From Desmodesmus armatus (taxonomy: Eukaryota > Chlorophyta > Chlorophyceae > Sphaeropleales > Scenedesmaceae), in the NCBI GenBank assembly GCA_007449985.2, contig VIIQ02000201.1, forward strand, positions 42,134-106,133: DNA of 64,000 bases. Direction: 5' to 3'. Positions within the stretch are counted from its first letter, which is position 1. The number at the start of each line of letters is the position of its first letter. Shown here in pieces: positions 1 through 9,586 of the stretch. The position numbers and the translations under genes were made by a program. Under the pieces are notes generated by a model. It was not told where the DNA came from. It ran no database searches and was given only the letters and a program-made list of their open reading frames with translations.

Positions 1-3000
1 GCACGACTGCTGCCTGTGACAACAACAGAACACCCAAACAGGTAGGAAAGGGGTTCCATGGGTGTCCATCCTGCACCAAGATTGTTCAACGGGACTACTC
101 GGACCGGCGAGGCACTCTGTGTCGACAGCCGCGCGAGGGTATGCACCCGTTGAACATGTGGAGCAAGAGCCGACTCCTGGCGACGCCATCAGACCCCAGG
201 GCTGTGCACTCTGGGCTTGGGCAGTGCCAGTGCCCATGTGCATGGGGAGATGGGTGTGAGCACACACGATGGATGGCAACATAGACAGCATTGTCCGCTT
301 GCCCAAGACCCTAGCACACATCGCTTGGTTGTGGTTTGTGTGATGTGTGCAGGGACAACGCCAAGCCGTGTCTACCGTGCTGGCTCCTGTCGGCAAGGTT
401 CCCATCATGTGTCAAACCCCCGGCCGATCACCCCGCACACCTCAGATCAACGGCGCCCACCTGGTCAATCAGACCGCTTCTTCGCAGGCCCTCTCCTGCT
501 GGCAGCATCGGGACACAGGTGAGGATGCAGGACCGCTGGAATCCCGACAGACTGACGGCCAGTAGGTGCAGAGGACGGCAGGCGCACCATCTGCACTGGC
601 TCTTGTGCTGTGCTGGCCCAGCACAGCAGGCTGCTGTTCAGTGGCACTGCCTGCATGCACTGACATTGCACACCATTGGCTTTTTTTGTGGCCACAGCCG
701 CGAGCACACCACTCCTGGCACTGATCCATGTTGCTGTTGTTTGCATGTGGTCCTGCAGGTGCAACAAGGACCGACGCAAGTCAAGCCGTGTCTACCGTGC
801 TGGCTCCTGTCGGCAAGGTTCCCATCATGTGTCAAACCCCCGGCCGATCACCCCGCACACCTCAGATCAACGGCGCCCACCTGGTCAATCAGACCGCTTC
901 TTCGCAGGCCCTCTCCTGCTGGCAGCATCGGGACACAGGTGAGGATGCAGGACCTCTGGGTGTCAGTTTTGAGTGCGGCAGGCATCAGAGCATGCTGGTG
1001 CGGGTGTGGTTGCAGTTTTGTGTGCGTGTCAGCCACGCATGCATGTGTGTATATGTCTGCAGTTCTTGTGTTGTTTTGCATGGAAATACGGCAAGCTGCT
1101 GTTTGCCTGAACCAGGGGTGGTTTGCCTGAACCAGGCATGCATCCTGTGCATTGAGTGCATCTCCCATCCTGCGCTGCCATGCTGCCCATGCAGGCCATC
1201 GGCGTGGCACGACTGCTGCCTGTGACAACAACAGAACACCCAAACAGGTAGGAAAGGGGTTCCATGGGTGTCCATCCTGCACCAAGATTGTTCAACGGGA
1301 CTACTCGGACCGGCGAGGCACTCTGTGTCGACAGCCGCGCGAGGGTATGCACCCGTTGAACATGTGGAGCAAGAGCCGACTCCTGGCGACGCCATCAGAC
1401 CCCAGGGCTGTGCACTCTGGGCTTGGGCAGTGCCAGTGCCCATGTGCATGGGGAGATGGGTGTGAGCACACACGATGGATGGCAACATAGACAGCATTGT
1501 CCGCTTGCCCAAGACCCTAGCACACATCGCTTGGTTGTGGTTTGTGTGATGTGTGCAGGGACAACGCCAAGCCGTGTCTACCGTGCTGGCTCCTGTCGGC
1601 AAGGTTCCCATCATGTGTCAAACCCCCGGCCGATCACCCCGCACACCTCAGATCAACGGCGCCCACCTGGTCAATCAGACCGCTTCTTCGCAGGCCCTCT
1701 CCTGCTGGCAGCATCGGGACACAGGTGAGGATGCAGGACCGCTGGGATCCCGACAGACTGACGGCCAGCAGGTGCAGAGGACGGCAGGCGCACCATCTGC
1801 ACTGGCTCTTGTGCTGTGCTGGCCCAGCACAGCAGGCTGCTGTTCAGTGGCACTGCCTGCATGCACTGACATTGCACACCATTGGCTTTTTTTGTGGCCA
1901 CAGCCGCGAGCACACCACTCCTGGCACTGATCCATGTTGCTGTTGTTTGCATGTGGTCCTGCAGGTGCAACAAGGACCGTTGCAAGTCAAGCCGTGTCTA
2001 CCGTGCTGGCTCCTGTCGGCAAGGTTCCCATCATGTGTCAAACCCCCGGCCGATCACCCCGCACACCTCAGATCAACGGCGCCCACCTGGTCAATCAGAC
2101 CGCTTCTTCGCAGGCCCTCTCCTGCTGGCAGCATCGGGACACAGGTGAGGATGCAGGACCTCTGGGTGTCAGTTTTGAGTGCGGCAGGCATCAGAGCATG
2201 CTGGTGCGGGTGTGGTTGCAGTTTTGTGTGCGTGTCAGCCACGCATGCATGTGTGTATATGTCTGCAGTTCTTGTGTTGTTTTGCATGGAAATACGGCAA
2301 GCTGCTGTTTGCCTGAACCAGGGGTGGTTTGCCTGAACCAGGCATGCATCCTGTGCATTGAGTGCATCTCCCATCCTGCGCTGCCATGCTGCCCATGCAG
2401 GCCATCGGCGTGGCACGACTGCTGCCTGTGACAACAACAGAACACCCAAACAGGTAGGAAAGGGGTTCCATGGGTGTCCATCCTGCACCAAGATTGTTCA
2501 ACGGGACTACTCGGACCGGCGAGGCACTCTGTGTCGACAGCCGCGCGAGGGTATGCACCCGTTGAACATGTGGAGCAAGAGCCGACTCCTGGCGACGCCA
2601 TCAGACCCCAGGGCTGTGCACTCTGGGCTTGGGCAGTGCCAGTGCCCATGTGCATGGGGAGATGGGTGTGAGCACACACGATGGATGGCAACATAGACAG
2701 CATTGTCCGCTTGCCCAAGACCCTAGCACACATCGCTTGGTTGTGGTTTGTGTGATGTGTGCAGGGACAACGCCAAGCCGTGTCTACCGTGCTGGCTCCT
2801 GTCGGCAAGGTTCCCATCATGTGTCAAACCCCCGGCCGATCACCCCGCACACCTCAGATCAACGGCGCCCACCTGGTCAATCAGACCGCTTCTTCGCAGG
2901 CCCTCTCCTGCTGGCAGCATCGGGACACAGGTGAGGATGCAGGACCTCTGGGATCCCGACAGACTGACGGCCAGCAGGTGCAGAGGACGGCAGGCGCACC

Positions 3001-3624
3001 ATCTGCACTGGCTCTTGTGCTGTGCTGGCCCAGCACAACAGGCTGCTGTTCAGTGGCACTGCCTGCATGCACTGACATTGCACACCATTGGCTTTTTTTG
3101 TGGCCACAGCCGCGAGCACACCACTCCTGGCACTGATCCATGTTGCTGTTGTTTGCATGTGGTCCTGCAGGTGCAACAAGGACCGTTGCAAGTCAAGCCG
3201 TGTCTACCGTGCTGGCTCCTGTCGGCAAGGTTCCCATCATGTGTCAAACCCCCGGCCGATCACCCCGCACACCTCAGATCAACGGCGCCCACCTGGTCAA
3301 TCAGACCGCTTCTTCGCAGGCCCTCTCCTGCTGGCAGCATCGGGACACAGGTGAGGATGCAGGACCTCTGGGATCCCGACAGACTGACGGCCAGTAGGTG
3401 CAGAGGACGGCAGGCGCACCATCTGCACTGGCTCTTGTGCTGTGCTGGCCCAGCACAGCAGGCTGCTGTTCAGTGGCACTGCCTGCATGCACTGACATTG
3501 CACACCATTGGCTTTTTTTGTGGCCACAGCCGCGAGCACACCACTCCTGGCACTGATCCATGTTGCTGTTGTTTGCATGTGGTCCTGCAGGTGCAACAAG
3601 GACCGTTGCAAGTCAAGCCGTGTC
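1..3624 (+). repeat. Left exon array: 1,206-bp tandem units with nested 420-bp repeats
   Basis: The sequence repeats with a period of 1,206 bp (for example positions 1-1206 against 1207-2412), nearly without change. Inside each unit a 420-bp block is present twice, with spacing shown by the exon ends at 518 and 938. The third unit does not return to the long form but continues with another 420-bp copy, which is cut at 3624. Copies differ by only a few substitutions, so the amplification is recent or homogenised. The same 420-bp unit fills 21806-27380, so both blocks belong to one array. Confidence 0.95.
1..3624 (+). CDS. Host gene, tandemly amplified exons (left half, no start in window)
   Basis: Three exon types recur with canonical splice sites. 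Exon B (…-41, 1195-1247, 2401-2453) is phase 1 to 0. Exon A (353-518, 1559-1724, 2765-2930) is phase 0 to 1. Exon A' (759-938, 1965-2144, 3171-3350, and 3591-3624 cut) is 180 nt and phase 1 on both sides. B+A+A' total 399 nt, so each 1,206-bp unit adds 133 codons in frame. The A/A' peptide contains VSTVLAPVGKVPIMCQTPG and ends near CWQHRDT. Every copy keeps the acceptor TGCAG and the donor CAG/GTGAG. I recognise no domain. The long unspliced frame through the 420-bp units is probably fortuitous, since 420 is divisible by 3. That an expressed gene lies here is an inference from splice-phase consistency. Confidence 0.5.
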
Positions 3625-3716
3625 AGGATAAACTTTGATAAACTGCTTATAATGGACGAACATGATGATGAAAAGGAGAAAGTGGTTTTAAAAGAAGTTA
3701 CTGATGCTTCCGCCTG
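3625..3716 (+). pseudogene. C-terminal stub of a truncated viral ORF
   Basis: From the left junction an open frame runs to a TGA at 3714-3716. An in-frame ATG at 3651 follows the AT-rich motif GCTTATAATGG and would give 21 acidic and charged residues. It is either the tail of a larger viral gene cut off by the junction or a very short ORF. It converges with the GIY-YIG gene and overlaps its stop codon. No family can be assigned from so little sequence. Confidence 0.35.
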
Positions 3717-4267
3717 ATATGCCTCTTTAATGAAGACTTCATCATTTCCTCCCTACAAACATCACATACACATCTATCGTTCCTCCTTCGTTCATTAATA
3801 ACTTCTCTATTTTGAGCAGTATACTGTCTTGTTTTTTCTGCAAGTTCTTCACGATGTTGTTCGCGATATTTTGCTCTTTTTTCTTGAATTGTTTCATAAT
3901 TGTTTTGATGGTAACGTTTAGCATATGCTGCACTTGCTTCTTTTGTGTCAATCCTGTACTCTGCTCTTGTTCGATGTGGTATGATGGTATTTAGGGTTCC
4001 TTCTTTTCGTATCCAAAATGCCTCCCTTTCAGTCGCTTCGGCAAGACTATTACAGGGGAAATCCTCAACCCAAATCAGTTCAATATCACGCATATCAAGG
4101 CCATTTTTTCGTATATGTTGATACACCTTCCTGTTGCTCTCTTTAGGGTCGTTAAAATCCTGAATATGCCGTTGTTTTCTTTCTCTAAATGTCATAGTAG
4201 TGTGTCCATAATACCTTTCACCATCTATATCCATATAGTAAATCTTTGTTTTGCGATAATCATGCAT
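3698..4267 (-). CDS. GIY-YIG endonuclease with C-terminal C2H2 zinc finger
   Basis: A 189-aa protein that should cleave DNA by the GIY-YIG mechanism. The N-terminal core shows KIYYMDIDGERYYGHT in the place of the GIY…YIG strands, followed by F-R-E-R-K-Q-R-H with the conserved Arg, and a downstream Glu in the helix E-A-T-E-R-E-A-F-W. Residues about 105-165 are a highly charged Lys/Arg/Glu/Gln stretch. The C-terminus has a C2H2 finger, CDVC followed by H-I-R-R-K-H, probably for DNA binding. Free-standing GIY-YIG nucleases are common in Polinton-like viruses, virophages and giant viruses, where they act in mobility or genome processing. The frame is intact, unlike most neighbours. The sequence upstream of the ATG is AT-rich like that of the other viral genes. 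Confidence 0.8.
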   Translation of the reverse strand: MHDYRKTKIYYMDIDGERYYGHTTMTFRERKQRHIQDFNDPKESNRKVYQHIRKNGLDMRDIELIWVEDFPCNSLAEATEREAFWIRKEGTLNTIIPHRTRAEYRIDTKEASAAYAKRYHQNNYETIQEKRAKYREQHREELAEKTRQYTAQNREVINERRRNDRCVCDVCREEMMKSSLKRHIRRKHQ

Positions 4268-4332
4268 TATCCTTATCCTTCGTATAAATGAGCGTCAAAT
4301 TTTTATTTTAATTTTCAAACTAATTATAAAAG

Positions 4333-4684
4333 ATGGCGAAGGAGAAAAAGCCCCAACCTGCAAATCTCTCAGAAAAACAAAAGCTTGAAAAAAAACATAC
4401 TTCAACAATATCCACAACTGATAGTCTTGTCCGAAGAGCTTGACTTCTTAATTGAACAGTACAATAAAGATAAAGATTATGTAAAAAAGTTGATGCAGAA
4501 AGCCGATCCTGTAAAGACATTTACCGAGGTAGCCCCTGAAACTGGTGCTACGATGGAAATTATCAAACAAGGCACACCTGAATATGAGGAGATCATCAAA
4601 AAGTTCAAAAAGAATTCCGAAGAGGTAGCAACAATTGTTGAAGAAACGCCATCATGTAAAATCCAAAAAAATTTAAAAATATGA
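4333..4684 (+). pseudogene. Small charged viral protein, frameshifted at an A8 run
   Basis: An ATG at 4333, directly after TAATTATAAAAG, opens a Lys-rich N-terminus. After 19-21 codons the frame reaches a run of eight A (4388-4395) and soon hits a stop. The adjacent frame continues from there to the stop ending at 4684 with a soluble, probably helical, Glu/Lys-rich protein (E-E-L-D-F-L-I-E-Q-Y, then E-I-I-K-K-F-K-K). The two parts together would be about 116 aa. A one-base change in the homopolymer explains the break; it is either a real mutation or a sequencing error. It is the first of a rightward set of genes that includes the putative virion proteins. I do not recognise the family. Confidence 0.5.
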
Positions 4685-4699
4685 GTATAGAGTATAATA
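4685..4699 (+). promoter_or_regulatory. Representative AT-rich start-proximal motif of viral genes
   Basis: Several rightward viral ORFs have a TATA-like string ending only 0-4 nt before the ATG: TATAGAGTATAATA (before 4700), TATAGTATAAAGCA (before 6207), TATAGCATAATAAA (before 6542), TGATAATAATAAA (before 6896) and TAATTATAAAAG (before 4333). The leftward gene at 7506 has TTATAACATATAAA. Such a fixed spacing suggests very short leaders and a viral late-type promoter, by analogy with other small dsDNA viruses. The function is inferred from position and recurrence only. Confidence 0.45.
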
Positions 4700-5274
4700 A
4701 TGTTTCAATATCAGTCACTCGGTGGAAATCCTAATTTGATGCGTGATGGACAAGATAAGATTGTCTCCAAGAAGAATTATCCTCAATATTTCAAATTGGT
4801 GCTACGCTCAAAAGACAGGGATGCTGGAAGCACCAAAACAGATGCTAAATTCAGTGATGTCAAAATGCCAGAAGGTTTTACAGCACCTGCCGTGTTTGTG
4901 GTTGAAAGTTTCAACGTCACCCTTGCCAAAGACGGTTATAGTGCTCCTGTTTTTGAAAGTTTGGAAATTCACATGCCAGAACTTTTACAAACTCGTTCAT
5001 GGTCTTCACGAACTAAAATGTCACTGACGTTATTTGTGTAACTAACGCTGATGCAAGTTATTACAATGGAAGTTGTAATGTAAATAGTCTCGGTGTTCCT
5101 ATATTGGATAATAACTTTTTCAGAAATAACACATTATCCATCGTGATCTCTTCGCCAGAAAATGAGTCAGGCAGACCCAGAGCAGATGAGGACTTACTAG
5201 ACACAAACAATTTCATTGGCGAATGGGTGCTTGTAGCATATTGCGTGTGCCTTGATGATAGTGTTCCTATGTAA
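4700..5274 (+). pseudogene. Putative virion protein (beta-rich), frameshifted
   Basis: The ATG at 4700 starts a frame with YFKLVLRSKDRDAGS near residue 30, then A-V-F-V-V-E-S-F-N-V. This kind of 'K-L-x-L-x-S-x-D-R' opening recurs in predicted structural proteins of Polinton-like viruses and giant-virus relatives. The frame stops at 5041, but a neighbouring frame from about 5027 continues without interruption to a TAA at 5272-5274 (N-N-F-I-G-E-W-V-L-V-A-Y). The intact product would be about 190 aa, with the shift near 5000-5030. The position, just ahead of a second protein of similar style, suggests a minor capsid or penton-like role. That is an inference; no motif proves it. Confidence 0.45.
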
Positions 5275-5297
5275 GTTTTTTATCCATTTAAAGTAAG

Positions 5298-6189
5298 ATG
5301 GCAGACGGATACAGTTTAGTCAGAGTTCATAACATTTTTGTGAAAACCAAAAGTGGCGATACTTATGACAGACCAAGCGACTATGTGCTTGAAATCCCAT
5401 CTGGTTTCATTGAAGATCCAGCAAAAGAAAAAATCAGTATCAGTTTAATGAGTTTCTGGGAGGTTCAACTGGACAGAAGTAAACGGCACCAACAATGTAT
5501 TTATTTTTACAAACTTAAACACAAATGTTCCCACAACAATAACCCTCACTCATGCGAATTATCCATTACAAAAACTTGCTCGTGTCATTTCCACATTGTA
5601 CCCTCAAGTTCAATGTTCGTATGTGCCAGAAATAAACAAGTTGTTCTTTAATTTTGGTTCTGTACCACATTCCATCAACTTTGCAGGACTATCATTTGAC
5701 ATATTAGGGTTCACGAGTGCCGATGATGGTGTCAATGGGACAACAATCACATCAACTATTCCCATAAAGCCGATGAAAAGATTGAATGTGTACATCCGCC
5801 TTTTGGATGTTTTACCAAAAGATGAAAATCTCAACCTTGATAATTTCAATAGTCTGCATTTAGAACCTTCAAATGTTTTGTGTTCGTTCCCTATCAATGG
5901 ACAACCATGGCAATCAATCAATTTTAATGATACATCGGCAGGGGAGACATTTGCCATGTGGATTGGAAGCCCTACGCTGACAAAATTACACTATCAACTC
6001 ACAGACAGTGATGGCAATGAGTTGGACTTTATTGACGACTATGAAATTGCTTTTCAAATCAGTGTGTGGTCAAATGATACACATCCAGAACAAAGACAAA
6101 TGTTGGAACAATTACGATCGATTGATACAACACTCAAGCAGATGAGTATGTTGAAGTTTTTGTCCAAGCAACAATATGGAAAAATATGA
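5298..6189 (+). pseudogene. Putative virion structural protein of about 297 aa, frameshifted once
   Basis: The first frame (ATG at 5298) reads V-R-V-H-N-I-F-V-K-T-K-S-G-D-T, then I-S-L-M-S-F-W-E-V. Near 5461 it loses sense. The next frame carries on directly with F-N-W-T-E-V-N-G-T-N-N-V-F, I-T-L-T-H-A-N-Y-P and on to the stop at 6187-6189. The signature 'asparagine-rich strand, then T-I-T-L-x-x-x-N-Y-x-x-x-x-L' is known from predicted capsid-associated proteins of small and giant dsDNA viruses. The C-terminus is helical and hydrophilic. One missing base near 5461 explains the break. A penton or minor-capsid function is plausible but unproven. Confidence 0.5.
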
Positions 6190-6206
6190 TGATATAGTAT
6201 AAAGCA

Positions 6207-6515
6207 ATGTTTGGCAACTTATTATCCAATGTGGGCAACTTTGCTCGTAAAGCAATCGGTTCAGCAGGGGCATTCGTTAAAAAACAGGGTGATTTTACTG
6301 GAAATGCGGGTAAAATTATCGGTCACACAGCAAACTTTGTCAAACAGAATCACCAACCTATTCCTTTCATGGCTCATGCAATTGGTGACGCATCAGGTAA
6401 CCAAACTCTGAAGGAAATAGGCAATATGGCGTTGATGGGTTCTGCCGCAGCGTCGGCACTCGGGATTGGGAAAGACTATTTAGAAAACGGTGGGCCGGCT
6501 GCGAGAGTGGGTTGA
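6207..6515 (+). CDS. Small Gly/Ala-rich amphipathic viral protein
   Basis: An intact 102-aa ORF that starts 17 nt after the preceding gene, behind the TATAGTATAAAGCA motif. The N-terminal 25 residues (F-G-N-L-L-S-N-V-G-N-F-A-R-K-A) can form an amphipathic helix. A second apolar segment, M-A-L-M-G-S-A-A-A-S-A-L-G, lies near residue 72-84. Proteins with this build are often internal minor capsid or membrane-active components in small dsDNA viruses. Its place in the virion-gene cluster fits that idea. No family can be named. Confidence 0.5.
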   Translation: MFGNLLSNVGNFARKAIGSAGAFVKKQGDFTGNAGKIIGHTANFVKQNHQPIPFMAHAIGDASGNQTLKEIGNMALMGSAAASALGIGKDYLENGGPAARVG

Positions 6516-6541
6516 TTTGTTTTTTCTTATAGCATAATAAA

Positions 6542-6859
6542 ATGCCTGTTAAAAAAGACGAGAAAAGAGCACTTAAGAAGCCATTGATTGTTAATAGAAT
6601 TAAAATAATCTGTAAAGGAGGAGGCGACCTCCTACCAAATGAAGAAGATGAACTCACCTCTGTTGAAGACATCCTTGACAGTGAGGATTTTATTGAAGTG
6701 TTGAACGACATTCACGCTTATTATACTTGGTTGTATGACAAATATGAACTTGAGGATATGGGGAAGATTGAACTATGGAGCAAAAAAGACTTTAGAATCA
6801 CAGGGAGATCTCGTGGGTTTTTTAATCGCTATGGATATGGTGAAACGCTACATCTTTAA
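6542..6859 (+). CDS. Viral protein of unknown function, 105 aa
   Basis: An intact ORF preceded by TATAGCATAATAAA directly before the ATG. It starts with a Lys-rich segment (P-V-K-K-D-E-K-R-A-L-K-K), followed by an acidic middle (N-E-E-D-E-L-T-S-V-E-D) and an aromatic C-terminal half (H-A-Y-Y-T-W-L-Y-D-K-Y). I do not recognise it. It belongs to the same rightward gene set as its neighbours. Confidence 0.45.
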   Translation: MPVKKDEKRALKKPLIVNRIKIICKGGGDLLPNEEDELTSVEDILDSEDFIEVLNDIHAYYTWLYDKYELEDMGKIELWSKKDFRITGRSRGFFNRYGYGETLHL

Positions 6860-6895
6860 ATTTATCAATCGTTATTTTTCTATGATAATAATAAA

Positions 6896-7328
6896 ATGCC
6901 GTTAAGGTTCAAAGGTAAAGAATACGATGCTAAAAATGAGGAGGAAAAGAAAGAATACTTTAAAGAATACTTGAAGGAATGGAGAAAAAATAATCGTGAT
7001 AGGTGTAGGGAGTATAGCATGAAGTATCAACATGAAATCAACGCTGACCCAGTGAGGAAAGCAAAGTATGAGGAAAGTCAGAAAAGATGGACCGATGCAA
7101 ACAGAGAAATAGTGAATGCGAAACAAAGAGAGCAATACAAGACCAACCCTATAAAGCAAAACTATAAAGCAAAACTATGAAGCAAAACAATCTCAATATA
7201 TAAGAGAGAGGTACAAAAATGACGAGGCTTTCAGGGAGAGGATGAAAGCTCATTCAAAGGCAAGTTGGGAAAGGAAAAAACAACAGTCTACTTTTGTGAA
7301 GATCGTGACGACATCGGTGTGTATTTGA
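6896..7328 (+). pseudogene. Lys/Glu-rich viral protein with repeat-induced frameshift
   Basis: The ATG at 6896 (after TGATAATAATAAA) opens a very charged protein with many K, E, R, Y and N (E-Y-F-K-E-Y-L-K-E-W-R-K-N). The frame ends at 7180, inside a short tandem duplication of CTATRAAGCAAAA. The neighbouring frame continues with S-Q-Y-I-R-E-R-Y-K-N-D-E-A-F to a TGA at 7326-7328. The charged-helix style resembles the middle of the GIY-YIG protein at 3698-4267 and the 60-aa protein at 18870-19052, so these may share a nucleic-acid-binding role. Its end overlaps the convergent zinc-finger gene. Confidence 0.4.
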
Positions 7329-7506
7329 GGAAACGGTGATAGTTTTTTTGGTGGATCTTACTTAAATAGTGGTTGTGGGCAGATGATAATGACATAGTTG
7401 TATCACAAATTTCGCAATAATGTTTTGGGATTGCTAAACTAATTTCTTTTGTGACATCTTGTTGAGCCACTGGTTCAAGATTGACCTTGATATTGAAAGA
7501 TGACAT
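7288..7506 (-). CDS. Small C2H2 zinc-finger viral protein
   Basis: A 72-aa protein with one U1-like C2H2 finger: H-Y-C-E-I-C, twelve residues, then H-N-H-Y-L-S-K-I-H. The flanks are basic and Ser-rich. The ATG is preceded by TTATAACATATAAA on the minus strand. Copy 1 of the viral hairpin module lies 50-180 nt upstream. Likely a DNA- or RNA-binding regulator. Confidence 0.6.
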   Translation of the reverse strand: MSSFNIKVNLEPVAQQDVTKEISLAIPKHYCEICDTTMSLSSAHNHYLSKIHQKNYHRFLKYTPMSSRSSQK

Positions 7507-7554
7507 TTTATATGTTATAAGAAAAATCTATTAGAACTTTAACGCGTGAGCCAC

Positions 7555-7688
7555 CTAATAATTTTACATTGTTGTCAGTGTCAAAATAAAAATCGTAGGA
7601 TGAAATTCGAAGGTTCAGTGGGGCGAAAAAACAAGGATGGTATATATAACATGGATTGCTTTTTTGCCCCTCTAATAACATTTTTAAT
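7555..7688 (-). promoter_or_regulatory. Viral TATA/hairpin module, copy 1
   Basis: First of three approximately 130-bp near-identical copies (others at 19106-19229 and 21054-21187), all in the same orientation. Each begins with CTAATAATTTT and ends with CTCTAATAA. The core is an inverted repeat, GGGGCRAAAAARCAA … TTGCTTTTTTGCCCC, whose loop holds TATATATA. Here it lies between the stop of the primase-helicase C-terminal piece (7684) and the start of the zinc-finger gene (7506). A combined terminator for the upstream leftward gene and promoter for the next one would fit. Confidence 0.55.
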
Positions 7689-8475
7689 TATCTTCCTCAA
7701 TCAAATCAAATAAATCATTTTTAGTCAGACAGAGGTTTGCAGGATTGTATGTAGATACAAAATCAAACCATTTGCACTGGATTGTGAATCTGCCGTCACA
7801 AGCACCCGCGTTATGTGATCCTCTATTGAATACCAAATCAATACCAAATATTGTGTCGAACATCAATTGGGCAAATTTCCTGTAAGCATTGATGCTCTTT
7901 TCCTTGTCTCCATAATACCGCTTGTCAAGCTTGGCAGTTGTAACAAAATGCTTATATTGGTCGTCACTCATGTTTCCAAGGTAGGTCATAACTGCTTGTT
8001 GAATATGTTGTTCAGGAATGGTGATGTCTTGAGAGTTTGTCAATGTGTTTGGATTCAAAATGTGGAAAATGAATGATTGACCTTCAATGAGTTGTGAAAA
8101 ATTAGTTTTCTTGTTTGTGGTATATATATCCAATGTACCATCTTTGTTGGCATTGTAGTTTGTCAATTTTGCCATTTGCTGCATAAAGTCATTCTGATTT
8201 TCTTGGATAGTGTACAACAAGAGCCTTTGAAACCTTTTGATTCTGTATAGTTTTTGGAACTCTGCATCAACCTTGTGTTTTTTCTCACTAAACAATCCAG
8301 AGAACATTGACAAAAGGTTCTTGTCAATCGCTTTCTCCCATATCCCCATTCTCACAACGAAGAACTTGTGAATGAGGATTTTTAGTTTCTGTTGATGTGA
8401 AAGTGATACTCCTTTTCGTGCTTGTGCTTGAAGCGTCTTGAATTCTTCTGTGCCAATGATGAGTGATCTGACCAA
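7684..8475 (-). pseudogene. C-terminal piece of the viral primase-helicase, cut by the LINE
   Basis: About 263 codons of viral reading frame ending at 7684, with no viral start. Its N-terminal side runs into GC-rich LINE 5' sequence at about 8476. The protein is helical and basic at first (Q-K-L-K-I-L-I-H-K-F-F), then mixed, ending acidic (L-F-D-L-I-E-E-D-N). The helicase fragment at 15351-17023 is cut on its C-terminal side at the other end of the same LINE and has the same strand. The simplest reading is that both were one gene. No catalytic motif is visible here. It would be the C-terminal domain following the SF2 helicase core. Confidence 0.6.
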
Positions 8476-8919
8476 GCACAGCCCTCCTGGGAGCCCACAG
8501 CGGGCCCTAGGCACGCACATCACCTACCGGACAGTTTCAAATTTTCTTCGTGCCTAGCGCGCCTTCGGGCGCGCCGTCTACGCAACATGTTCCTTTCATG
8601 TAGCTCATAGGTTTAGGGGGCTAGCAGAGGCAGATGGCAGCTGTGCGAAGAGTTGACTTTTTGAACATCAGCAACAGCAGGGGTGCTGTCTTGATGCTTA
8701 CACCCCCACCAGTGGACGCCACCATCAGAACCCATACCATTTGATCAGTAGGACCAGCAAATGAGTGTTAGGGCACAGCAGCCCGGTCGGGAGAGTGGCT
8801 GCCCTTCAAGAGCAGGTGCATCAGCAGCACACCCCTATGAGGCGCACTGGGGAGTGGGCTACACTGCATCCTCGCTACTTGCACCCACAGTAGGCCCTGC
8901 GAATGTCTCCACCGGCATG

Positions 8920-9515
8920 GTAATGCTTTGCCCTGCACAGCACAGCTTGTGGCAACAGCTGGTCAACCTGCATGTGCAGCCTAGCCAACTGCACCTGATC
9001 AGCAGATGGTCTCCATTCCACAGCAGGTGGTCTTCCTACCCACTGGCCCCAACGAGACAGCCCTATGACAGAGTTCAGTCCCCAGCTGCAGCGACTGCCA
9101 GCAACAGCTCGACAGCAGCCCACCAGCAGCCTCTGCCTGACCATGCTCCAGCCCTCATGGTGTCGAGTGATCAGATGGCAGCCGCTCGGCCGATCCTGTG
9201 ACCTCTAATCCCTCACCCTGTGCTGTGTGCTGCGCTGCTTGGTGTACAGAGTGTCTGCCTGTGCAGCCTTGCCAACTGCACCAATCCCAGCTGACAGACT
9301 CTGCAGATGGTCCCCCAGAGACGTACATGCGACAGTGTGCACAGCCCCCAACTGCAGCAACAGCCAGCAGCAGCCTAACAGCAGCCACCCAGCAGTCCTC
9401 TGCACTTCCATGCTGCAGCCTTGGTATGGTGTGGGTGTTCAGAAGTCAGCCGCCTGGCCGATCCTGTGACCTCTAACTCCTCACCCCATGCTGTGTGCCC
9501 CGCCGCGTGGTGTGC
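8920..9515 (+). repeat. Imperfect 270-290-bp tandem repeats in the LINE 5' region
   Basis: The string GGCCGATCCTGTGACCTCT occurs at 9188 and 9456, and GCAGCCTWGCCAACTGCACC at 8976 and 9263. Between these anchors the CAG-rich sequence is related but diverged. Tandem 5' monomers of this sort often carry the internal promoter in LINEs; that role is inferred here. Confidence 0.55.
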
Positions 9516-9586
9516 AGAATGACTGCGGTAGCCCCTAGCCCCCTTGCCTATGAGCCCCATGTTCCTAACTTCAGGACCACAGGACA

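Noticed and set aside
7684..8523. A complete 279-aa gene with a start at 8523
   Set aside because: The first ~15 codons lie in GC-rich LINE sequence. The apparent start is a by-product of the insertion.
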